DNA from: Bin80 sp022820435
GTDB taxonomy: Bacteria > Bacteroidota > Rhodothermia > Rhodothermales > Bin80
Reading direction: 5' to 3'
NCBI GenBank assembly: GCA_022820435.1
Contig: JAJEFL010000183.1
Coordinates: 1-13,097, forward strand
Length of the DNA stretch: 13,097 nucleotides
Part shown: positions 7,240-13,097 of the stretch, piece after piece
How positions within the stretch are numbered: position 1 is the stretch's first letter
How the letters are laid out: each line of letters opens with the position of its first letter
Made by a program: the position numbers and the translations under genes
The notes under the pieces: model-generated
Told to the model about the DNA's origin: nothing
Database searches by the model: none
Seen by the model: only the letters and a program-made list of their open reading frames with translations

Positions 7240-8085
7240 GCGAATAGAGTTATGCTATCTTAGACTCTAATGGCCCCATTGCCTTCCCTCCCTTGGCATG
7301 TGGGATTAAATTTTGACAAATAAGGGGGCATCCCGTCTCATTTTCCTGCATGAACCGGATTTCATCCCTGCATATCAAACCGGCTTGATCACTGAAGTGA
7401 GTCAGAAAACGTCTCATTTACACCTATCTCGGTTTCGTTAATCAGCGATGTATGCGGGTACAGGACAGCAATTCTAGGTTGATGTAGCAACAGGAAGCCC
7501 GCCCGAGGTTAAGATAACCATTTCAAGATAAATATTTTATAGGCAATCAAGCCTGACAGAAGTCTTTCATCGGTGGTATGCCAGCAAAAATCTTGCGCGC
7601 ATGTCGCAATGGAAAGGGAAAAGATCAGATCCCAGCACATGCCGACACACATCACCATACTTATTCTCGCTTCCGTCCGGAATTCCAGCCCTGATAAATT
7701 ACATTCAATTGGTGGATCGAGAGATTGCACAGAAATATCAGGGGGAAAACAGTTAGTTCCACGCTCGCTCACGAAATTCGGATCGCCAACTTTTTCAGAG
7801 ACACAAACAGTGCGACAATCGGGGCTGTTTCTGATCTTTGAACTGTTTTGGCCATACCATGTATGACCCTGAGGTCTGGCCAGATTGTGCATTCTGTAGA
7901 AACGGGAGGCAGGCGGGGTCGTGAATGGACAAATGAAATGGCCCCCGAAGACAGTAATGCAGTTGAATTAAGCGATGTCATCATCTGAAGTCACTATGGT
8001 TTCATACATTGTGCCGACACTTCACTCATAAATTACGGGTACGCCGGCACATTGGTGTACTATATTCAAGCGATTTCACCTAACT
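7240..8085. other. Gene-poor region between giant protein and recombinase
   Basis: About 850 bases between two divergent genes with no ORF I can support. The reading frames at 7509-7892 (minus) and 7573-7866 (plus) overlap on opposite strands, look like no known family and have irregular composition. No tRNA, rRNA or convincing intrinsic terminator was seen. The region must hold the promoters for the giant gene and the recombinase. Two small symmetric elements are present: the 11-bp palindrome TTAGACTCTAA at 7260-7270, some 20 bp before the giant gene's start, and an inverted repeat at 8010-8051. Confidence 0.6.
8010..8051. promoter_or_regulatory. Inverted repeat TGTGCCG / CGGCACA upstream of recombinase
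   Basis: A 7-bp perfect inverted repeat (8010-8016 and 8045-8051) with a 28-bp spacer ends 34 bp before the recombinase start. It could be an operator, a weak transcript hairpin or a recombinase arm-type site. Arms this short can arise by chance. Confidence 0.3.
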
Positions 8086-8964
8086 ATGCTTGTACCGGTC
8101 AATTCTTCGCGTGTCAGCCAGGCAGATGATGATCTGCATCTAATCCGGTTGTGGCTTCAGGGAAAAAGTTCTCATTCCCAGGAAGCCTATGTACGTGATA
8201 TAGAGCAGTTCGTAGATTTCGTGGATCTACCATTAAATGAGGTCAAACTGCAGCATTTCTGGGATTGGGCAACTCATCTCAGACAAAAAGGTGCTTTACC
8301 GGCAACACAAGCCCGCAAACTGGCCGCCATTAAGAGTCTATTCAGTTTTGCTCATCGAATTGGATATCTGCTCTTCAATGTAGGAGCAGCCGTCACCTTG
8401 CCGAGTGTCCCTGAAAAATTGAGTGAGCGTATTTTAACCGAGGAAGATATTGCGCAGATTCTTGCGCAGACAGACACGCTGCGTAATCGTGTACTCCTTA
8501 AATTATTTTATGCATCTGGTGCTCGTGTATCCGAATTAAGTTGCCTCTACTGGGGGGCCGTCATCGCACGGAACCATAATCGGCAGGGCCAGATCACACT
8601 TCTGGGCAAAGGCAACAAAACAAGAACCTTAGTTATACCGGCCTCCGTTTGGGAGGAGTTGATGGAACTTAAATCGGAAATGGAAACCAGCGAACCAAAC
8701 CAGCCTGTTTTTCGGTCACGTAAGGGGGGGGCACTCTCCAGACAGCAGATTTGGCGGATTGTTCGAAGTGCGGCAAAGAGTGCAGGATTTGATCAGAACA
8801 TATCTCCGCACTGGCTCCGGCATGCGCACGCATCCCACGCACTGGATCATGGTGCACCTGTCCATTTGGTCAAAGAGTCTCTGGGGCATCAGTCCCTGAC
8901 AACCACAAGTAAATATGCGCATGCCCGGCCAGATGAATCTTCTTCCAAATACATCAATATCTGA
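8086..8964 (+). CDS. Tyrosine recombinase / integrase (XerC/XerD-like)
   Basis: Catalyses site-specific DNA strand exchange through a covalent phosphotyrosine intermediate. The 292 residues match the size of Xer-type enzymes. The N-terminal SAM-like core-binding domain is about 14-103 (SQEAYVRDIEQFVDF, ARKLAAIKSLFSFAH), the catalytic domain about 113-290. All active-site residues are visible: Arg147 (SGARVSEL), Lys175 (GKGNKTR), His242 and Arg245 (HWLRH), His268 (LGH) and Tyr277 (SKYAHARP). The gene is intact and stands alone: its neighbours are a sugar ABC ATPase and a surface protein, with non-coding DNA on both sides. That context fits a mobile-element integrase better than the chromosomal dimer-resolution Xer, but the HWLRHAHASHALD-type box also occurs in solitary Xer homologues. 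The start is the first ATG in frame; no clear ribosome binding site is seen. It contains a run of eight G at 8724-8731. Confidence 0.93.
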   Translation: MLVPVNSSRVSQADDDLHLIRLWLQGKSSHSQEAYVRDIEQFVDFVDLPLNEVKLQHFWDWATHLRQKGALPATQARKLAAIKSLFSFAHRIGYLLFNVGAAVTLPSVPEKLSERILTEEDIAQILAQTDTLRNRVLLKLFYASGARVSELSCLYWGAVIARNHNRQGQITLLGKGNKTRTLVIPASVWEELMELKSEMETSEPNQPVFRSRKGGALSRQQIWRIVRSAAKSAGFDQNISPHWLRHAHASHALDHGAPVHLVKESLGHQSLTTTSKYAHARPDESSSKYINI

Positions 8965-9579
8965 GCACTCCCAGTTGAAGGTGTCTGGATACAAAAGAGG
9001 ATTCGGCGGAGGAAAAAGGCACGGACGGAAATGATCTCCTGCACAGCGGAGCAGTTTTCGTTATCCATCAGAGATGTTCCTGCGGTACTATATGATGATC
9101 CCAATCGTAATGGTACTATCTTTTGGCGGGAGGAGGCTGTGCAAGTATGGATGTCTACACGGCTATGATGTGATCACGAATCGCATGTACAACTGACATT
9201 GGGGAAATCGAAGAACTGTCCTCAACCCATCTCGGAAATTGAACAGTTTCACTGCCCTGATTGACCGTAAGTTGAGATACTTCGTCCATTTTAAGATGAA
9301 TGTACTCGGAGAGTTAAACTGAACCGCGTGACAGGACACAAAAAAACAGGCATATTCCGGTTTATGTTCTGGAGCAGGTCTCCGGGGCGTCTAGCTTCAA
9401 TTGAGATGGGGGATGATGACAACTAAGAATGGATATGGAATGCAGGGGGATTAGGACAAAGAGGCGAAAGCCAGATCTGACAGAACTGCCCCATCCCGCA
9501 ACCATGATAAATCTGAAAGCAGTCCCCGGATGGCTACAACCTTCCAGTTCGTCATTGAGGAATCATCTCCCGTGGAAAT
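8965..9579. other. Gene-poor region between recombinase and ABC ATPase (convergent 3' ends)
   Basis: About 615 bases between the 3' ends of two convergent genes. Apart from the doubtful small ORF at 9031-9168 I see no gene. A stop-free stretch at about 9197-9321 (plus) has no start codon and no recognisable similarity. No strong GC-rich hairpin with a T-run was found for either flanking gene. The stretch may be the decayed remainder of a mobile element carrying the recombinase. Confidence 0.55.
9031..9168 (+). CDS. Doubtful 45-residue ORF, weakly AlpA-like (possible remnant)
   Basis: ATG at 9031 opens a 45-codon frame ending in TGA. It contains SLSIRDVPAVL near the start and FWREEAVQVWMSTRL at the end. 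In AlpA/MerR-like small phage and island regulators these two blocks flank a helix-turn-helix, normally with about 30 residues between them. Here only about ten residues separate them, so the DNA-recognition helix would be missing. The frame is the same as that of the recombinase and is open back to the recombinase stop codon. A purine-rich stretch (GGAGGAAAAAGG) lies about 14-24 bp before the ATG, rather far. It could be a shortened excisionase-type gene, a decayed relic, or chance. The similarity is from memory of the family pattern only. Confidence 0.28.
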   Translation: MISCTAEQFSLSIRDVPAVLYDDPNRNGTIFWREEAVQVWMSTRL

Positions 9580-10716
9580 TCAGTAATCCAGACCATTCCT
9601 GTTCCCGACTGTCTCCGCGGATACGGTCTGACCTGTTTTTGCATCAAAGAGATGGATATGGTGAAGATCTAACTCAAACCGCAGGCGTGCTCCAATACCA
9701 AAATCTGACGTGCCAGCCACCCGGGCCATAAATGTGGTGGAAGGTGTCTTCCCATAGACATAAGACTCCGCCCCCAGGTGCTCCTCAAATACGACTTCCG
9801 CTTCAAGAATTCCCCCCGCGGAGTGATCGTGAGCATTTGAAGTGAGTTTGATGTTTTCAGGCCGAAACCCTAATACCACCGGACTCCCATCCTGAACTGC
9901 AGTTGACTTCAAGAGAATCCTGAGATGCAGATCACGTTTCCTGGAAACAAATCGGATTATTCCATCCAAGACTTCAAGGGACCCATTTACAAAATTCATG
10001 CCTGGGCTGCCAATAAAGCCTGCTACGAATCTATTTTTCGGGCATTTGTACAATGTTACGGGATCATCAATTTGCTGGATAACTCCCTCATTCATGACCA
10101 CTATACGATCTCCCAGTGTCATTGCTTCGGTCTGGTCATGCGTTACATAGACCATTGTGGCATTCAGTTCCCGGTGTAAGCGGGCTAATTCCGTACGCAT
10201 TTGGACACGTAATTTTGCGTCCAGATTTGAAAGAGGTTCATCAAACAGAAAAACCTTCGGCTTACGAACAATGGCACGTCCAACAGCGACCCGCTGTTGC
10301 TGTCCACCAGAGAGTTGCTTTGGCTTTCGGTCAAGGATATCCGTAATGCCTAGGATTTCGGCGGCCTGCCCTACCCGCTGTTTGATTTCTGCTTTTGAGT
10401 ATTTTCGAAGCTTTAACCCAAAAGCCATATTATTGAAGACCGTCATATATGGATAAAGTGCATAGTTCTGAAATACCATCGCCACATCACGATCCTTTGA
10501 CGGAATATCATTCACGACTAGGTCATCAATACGTATGGATCCATCGGTTACAGACTCCAGACCGGCCAGCATTCGCAGTGTTGTGCTTTTCCCACAACCG
10601 GATGGTCCAACCAGCACCATCAACTCGCCGTCTCCGACCGTAAAGCTTACCCCATCCACGGCCAGATGGTGGTTATCGTATACTTTTCGGACCTTTTCAA
10701 AGGTTACACTTGCCAT
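9580..10716 (-). CDS. Carbohydrate ABC importer ATP-binding protein (MalK/UgpC/MsmK type)
   Basis: Cytoplasmic ATPase that would power a sugar or glycerol-phosphate type ABC importer. The 378 residues are the usual length for this subfamily. Visible motifs: Walker A GPSGCGKST (37-45), Q-loop Gln83 (VFQNYALYP), signature LSGGQQQR (135-142), Walker B VFLFDEP (155-161), D-loop SNLDAKL and switch His193 (VTHDQTEAMTLGDR). After about residue 235 follows the C-terminal OB/TOBE regulatory domain (FIGSPGMNFV, GFRPENI, VVFEEHLGAESYVYG) typical of MalK-like proteins. The gene diverges from a LacI-type regulator, the likely controller. No permease or substrate-binding gene is next to it, so it may serve several importers encoded elsewhere, as MsmK does. 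The substrate cannot be told from the ATPase alone. Confidence 0.95.
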   Translation of the reverse strand: MASVTFEKVRKVYDNHHLAVDGVSFTVGDGELMVLVGPSGCGKSTTLRMLAGLESVTDGSIRIDDLVVNDIPSKDRDVAMVFQNYALYPYMTVFNNMAFGLKLRKYSKAEIKQRVGQAAEILGITDILDRKPKQLSGGQQQRVAVGRAIVRKPKVFLFDEPLSNLDAKLRVQMRTELARLHRELNATMVYVTHDQTEAMTLGDRIVVMNEGVIQQIDDPVTLYKCPKNRFVAGFIGSPGMNFVNGSLEVLDGIIRFVSRKRDLHLRILLKSTAVQDGSPVVLGFRPENIKLTSNAHDHSAGGILEAEVVFEEHLGAESYVYGKTPSTTFMARVAGTSDFGIGARLRFELDLHHIHLFDAKTGQTVSAETVGNRNGLDY

Positions 10717-10817
10717 TGGAGTCTTTTCAAGAACAGCTGAACCCGGAATATAGTATAAAGGAGTTGTATAACGCTTGTGTCGTCAATCTTCATCACCTAA
10801 GAATCCGGGATTCGCGC
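10717..10817. promoter_or_regulatory. Divergent promoter/operator region between ABC ATPase and LacI-type regulator
   Basis: 101 bp separate the two divergent start codons, the usual place for shared control by the regulator. On the ATPase strand a TTGACG (10786-10781) and a TATACT (10757-10752) are visible, but their 23-bp spacing is too long for a standard sigma-70 promoter. On the plus strand TAACGCTT (10769-10776) resembles one imperfect LacI-family operator core (AA-N-CG-N-TT, one mismatch on the other strand). CCCGGA (10742-10747) and TCCGGG (10804-10809) form a widely spaced inverted pair. None of these is individually convincing. Confidence 0.4.
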
Positions 10818-11858
10818 ATGTCACATCCTAAATCACGCGTTACCATTTATGAAGTTGCAAAGAGGGCCGGGGTTGCCATTTCCACCGTATCCCGTGTGCT
10901 CAATGATTCTCCCAATGTGGCAGAAGATACTAAGAGGCATGTTCTTAAGGTCGTTGATGAGCTCAAGTATCTTCCTGATCGTGTTGCACGATCTCTGGCA
11001 CAGCAGGGTTCAAACCTCATTGCAATTGCAACTCCCACGATCACGACCGCCTTCCATAACTCCCTGCTTAAGGGCTTACGAACGGTCTTCATGGATACGG
11101 ACACAGATTGCGACCTGCTCCTGTTTGATCTTGGTAGTGCGGACCCGTTGAAACGCTTGCGCAGCAAATTAAAAGGTGGAAGAGTAGATGGGTTGATTCT
11201 GGCAGGGATTCCGGTTTCGCCTCCCCTTGCGAAAGAATTAAAAGCCTTCAATGCGCCGGTAATTCTGATCGGCAACCATCATACAGATTTTGACTGCTTC
11301 TATTGGAATAATTCAAAGGGGGCTGAAAAGGCTACGAATCATCTGCTGAAAAAAGGACATCAGCGAATTGGGCTCATTCGTGCCTATACGGACGGTTATG
11401 TACAGCTTGAGCGTATTCGCGGTTACCAGAAAGCACTCAAAAAGCATAAAGTCCCTCTTGATAGCAGCCTCATTCAAAGCGGTGTTACGACCAAGCATGC
11501 CGGATTCAGTGAGGAGCATGGATTTGAAGCAATGAATGAACTTCTGCGGGTAACTCCTCGGATCACAGCAGTTCTGGCCTCCAGTGATGTGCAGGCAATT
11601 GGTGCGTGGAAAGCAATACGGGATGCGGGTCTGCGTATACCTGAAGACATTGCTCTCGTCGGATATGATGACATTAAGACCAGTTACTATTTAGGACTGA
11701 GCAGTGTGGATCAACGCATTGAGGAAACTGGCAGACTCGCTGCGGAGCGTTTAATTTCTCGTCAGAGACATCCTTCAGAATCTGAACGGATCGACCAAAA
11801 GATTGTCGCTAAACTTCAGATACGAAGATCGAGTAACTATATCCCAACCCTAACATAG
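10818..11858 (+). CDS. LacI-family transcriptional regulator
   Basis: A 346-residue DNA-binding repressor or activator with sugar-type effector binding. The helix-turn-helix lies at about residues 8-30 (VTIYEVAKRAGVAISTVSRVLND), followed by the hinge-helix segment LPDRVARSL (about 52-60) and a periplasmic-binding-protein-like effector domain with VDGLILAG, GHQRIGLI, VLASSDVQAIGAWKAI, IPEDIALVGYDD and SSVDQRIEETGRLAAERL. I chose ATG 10818, not 10710: the 36 extra residues would be unrelated to the family, fill the intergenic region and overlap the ATPase start. Known relatives usually begin about 5-7 residues before the VTIYEVA-like helix. The gene diverges from the sugar ABC ATPase, its most likely target, and precedes purC by 2 bp. 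The effector is unknown; a PurR-like role is possible but not shown. Confidence 0.94.
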   Translation: MSHPKSRVTIYEVAKRAGVAISTVSRVLNDSPNVAEDTKRHVLKVVDELKYLPDRVARSLAQQGSNLIAIATPTITTAFHNSLLKGLRTVFMDTDTDCDLLLFDLGSADPLKRLRSKLKGGRVDGLILAGIPVSPPLAKELKAFNAPVILIGNHHTDFDCFYWNNSKGAEKATNHLLKKGHQRIGLIRAYTDGYVQLERIRGYQKALKKHKVPLDSSLIQSGVTTKHAGFSEEHGFEAMNELLRVTPRITAVLASSDVQAIGAWKAIRDAGLRIPEDIALVGYDDIKTSYYLGLSSVDQRIEETGRLAAERLISRQRHPSESERIDQKIVAKLQIRRSSNYIPTLT

Positions 11859-11860
11859 AC

Positions 11861-12814
11861 ATGCATCGCAAAGCAATCGAAAACCAACTTAACAAAACCT
11901 TAACTCGAACAGATTTTGCAGATCTGGGCACCAAGTATCGAGGCAAGGTGCGAGATACCTACGATCAGGGGGACCGTCTGATCATGGTCACTACGGATCG
12001 AATTTCTGCTTTTGATCAGGTTCTTGCCCAGACGATTCCCTTTAAGGGACAGGTACTCAATCAACTGGCTGCCTACTTCTTTGAAGAAACCCGCGACATT
12101 ATCTCCAATCACATCTTAAGTGTGCCGGATCCGAACGTAACCATTGCCCAGAAATGTGATCCAGGAAAGCTTGAATTTGTGGTGAGAGGCTATCTGGTGG
12201 GGCATGCCTGGCGGACCTATCGCAGCGGGAAACGGGCCCTCTGCGGCAAGTCACTGCCGGATGGACTAAGCGAAAATGACCGGCTCCCCAAGCCCATTCT
12301 CACGCCGACAACCAAAGCGCAGGTTGGGCACGACGAAGATATCAGCCGTGAAGAGGCGGTCAAACAGGGTTTGATCCGTGCAGACACTTTTGATCACCTT
12401 GAGAAGATCTCCTTGGCCCTGTTCCAGAGAGGTACAGACCTTGCAGCTGCTCAGGGGTTAATTCTGGTTGACACCAAGTATGAGTTTGGTCAAACTCCCA
12501 GCGGGGACTGGGTATTGATTGACGAGGTACATACTCCCGACTCTTCCCGTTATTTCTATCTTGATCCCTATGAAGAACTGCTAAGACAGGGCAAACCGCA
12601 ACAGCAGTTATCCAAGGAGTTTGTGCGCGAATGGCTTATGGATCAGGGATTTCGTGGACAGGATGGCCAAGTGGCACCTGCCCTGCCTGACGAATTCCGT
12701 ATGCAGGTATCGGAACGCTATATTGATCTCTTTGAGAAGGTGTCGGGCAAACCATTCACACCTGATGTCCACCCAGATCCTGAAGCACGAATCCTGAGTG
12801 TGCTCAAGAGTTAG
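11861..12814 (+). CDS. purC: Phosphoribosylaminoimidazole-succinocarboxamide synthase (SAICAR synthase)
   Basis: Joins CAIR and aspartate using ATP to give SAICAR in de novo purine synthesis, in the cytoplasm. The 317 residues are of the long form found in Bacteroidota and eukaryotic Ade1 rather than the short (about 240-residue) form. Conserved blocks in order: the YRGKVRDTYD nucleotide loop (about 26-35), TTDRISAFDQVL, PFKGQVLNQL, KLEFVVRGYLVGHAWRTY, LTPTTKAQVGHDEDIS, LILVDTKYEFG, LIDEVHTPDSSRYF and QQLSKEFVREWL. All appear intact. It begins two bases after the upstream regulator's stop, so the two genes probably share a transcript. Its 3' end overlaps the converging moaE gene by 11 bp. No obvious Shine-Dalgarno sequence lies before the ATG, which fits translational coupling or a lineage that rarely uses one. 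Confidence 0.97.
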   Translation: MHRKAIENQLNKTLTRTDFADLGTKYRGKVRDTYDQGDRLIMVTTDRISAFDQVLAQTIPFKGQVLNQLAAYFFEETRDIISNHILSVPDPNVTIAQKCDPGKLEFVVRGYLVGHAWRTYRSGKRALCGKSLPDGLSENDRLPKPILTPTTKAQVGHDEDISREEAVKQGLIRADTFDHLEKISLALFQRGTDLAAAQGLILVDTKYEFGQTPSGDWVLIDEVHTPDSSRYFYLDPYEELLRQGKPQQQLSKEFVREWLMDQGFRGQDGQVAPALPDEFRMQVSERYIDLFEKVSGKPFTPDVHPDPEARILSVLKS

Positions 12815-13097
12815 ATGACTTGGGGGGATGATTCCCTTCCATCCAGACCTTCTGCCCGTCGGTGAGTCGTTCCTGTTTCCAGATCGGAACCTGAACTTTT
12901 AACTGGTCAATCAGAAAGCGGCAGGCCGTGAATGCTTCGGCCCGGTGTGCTGTCGTGATTCCGACCAATACACTTGCTTCGGCCAGACGCACCTCTCCAA
13001 GTTTATGGAGCAGGCATGTGCGCTGGATCGGCCACTTGTGCTCGGCAGCATCTATCAGCCGGTGCATCTCTTTGAGCGCCATCGGTTCATAGCTTTC
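12804..13097 (-). CDS. moaE: Molybdopterin synthase large (catalytic) subunit, 5' end outside window
   Basis: With MoaD, converts cyclic pyranopterin monophosphate to molybdopterin in molybdenum cofactor synthesis. The visible 97 residues start with ESYEPMALKEM, so the frame is open to the right edge and the Met at 13082 is internal, not the start. Family landmarks: YEPMALKEM, LLHKLGEVRLAEASVLVGI, THRAEAFTACRFLIDQLK and VPIWKQERLTDGQKVWMEG. The Lys of WKQE corresponds to the catalytic lysine region. Roughly 40-50 N-terminal residues are missing, judged by the usual length of about 140-150. The gene converges on purC, sharing 11 bp at the stop codons. Whether moaD lies next to it cannot be seen. 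Confidence 0.94.
   Translation of the reverse strand, partial: ESYEPMALKEMHRLIDAAEHKWPIQRTCLLHKLGEVRLAEASVLVGITTAHRAEAFTACRFLIDQLKVQVPIWKQERLTDGQKVWMEGNHPPKSSNS

Noticed and set aside
7305..7350. GGGAT/ATCCC pair as a possible terminator between 7240 and 7400
   Set aside because: The stem is only five pairs with a loop over 20 bases and has no T-run; also, both neighbouring genes point away from this region.
7509..7892. 127-codon minus-strand ORF and the overlapping 97-codon plus-strand ORF at 7573-7866
   Set aside because: Neither resembles a known family, they overlap on opposite strands, and composition shows no coding pattern.
9429..9731. 100-codon plus-strand ORF
   Set aside because: It runs into the 3' end of the ABC ATPase gene on the other strand and has no family features.
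10710..10817. Longer start for the LacI-family regulator at 10710
   Set aside because: The added 36 residues overlap the start codon of the divergent ATPase gene and do not belong to the family; the helix-turn-helix begins correctly from 10818.
10847..11674. Minus-strand ORFs antisense to the regulator gene
   Set aside because: Shadows of a clear LacI-family coding sequence.

Overview
The window holds five protein-coding genes I can identify, plus two gene-poor stretches and one doubtful small ORF. The organism is probably a Bacteroidota-type bacterium, perhaps of the Rhodothermia/Balneolia side, with roughly balanced GC. The reasons are a PurC of the long (about 300-residue) type with the Bacteroidota-like sequence pattern, few recognisable Shine-Dalgarno sites, and a stand-alone MoaE. 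This placement is inference; a gammaproteobacterial or other marine or host-associated lineage is not excluded.

Positions 1-7239 (minus strand) are one continuous open frame of 2,413 codons that leaves the window on the left without a stop. I checked every in-frame triplet by eye. It encodes a giant secreted surface protein: an unusual N-terminal signal segment, a unique N-terminal region, about fifteen tandem Calx-beta-like beta-sandwich domains, a short linker with two cysteines, and a C-terminal autotransporter-like outer-membrane beta-barrel whose last strands lie outside the window. All the Ser-rich plus-strand ORFs over this region are shadows of its Asp/Glu-rich repeats.

Positions 7240-8085 show no convincing gene. 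Positions 8086-8964 (plus) encode a complete tyrosine recombinase with all catalytic residues. It is followed by a second gene-poor stretch (8965-9579) that contains one small ORF in the same frame, with weak resemblance to a shortened AlpA-type DNA-binding protein. This block may be what remains of a mobile element.

Positions 9580-10716 (minus) encode a MalK/UgpC-type ATPase of a carbohydrate ABC importer, with no permease or binding protein beside it. A 101-bp divergent region separates it from a LacI-family regulator (10818-11858, plus). Two bases after the regulator stops, purC starts (11861-12814, plus), so regulator and purine gene are probably co-transcribed. The moaE gene (minus, 5' end outside the window) converges on purC and overlaps its 3' end by 11 bp.

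The likely working picture is a sugar-importer ATPase controlled by the divergent LacI-type regulator, two housekeeping genes (purine and molybdopterin synthesis), a solitary recombinase island, and a very large calcium-binding-type adhesin. The adhesin is the most interesting element.
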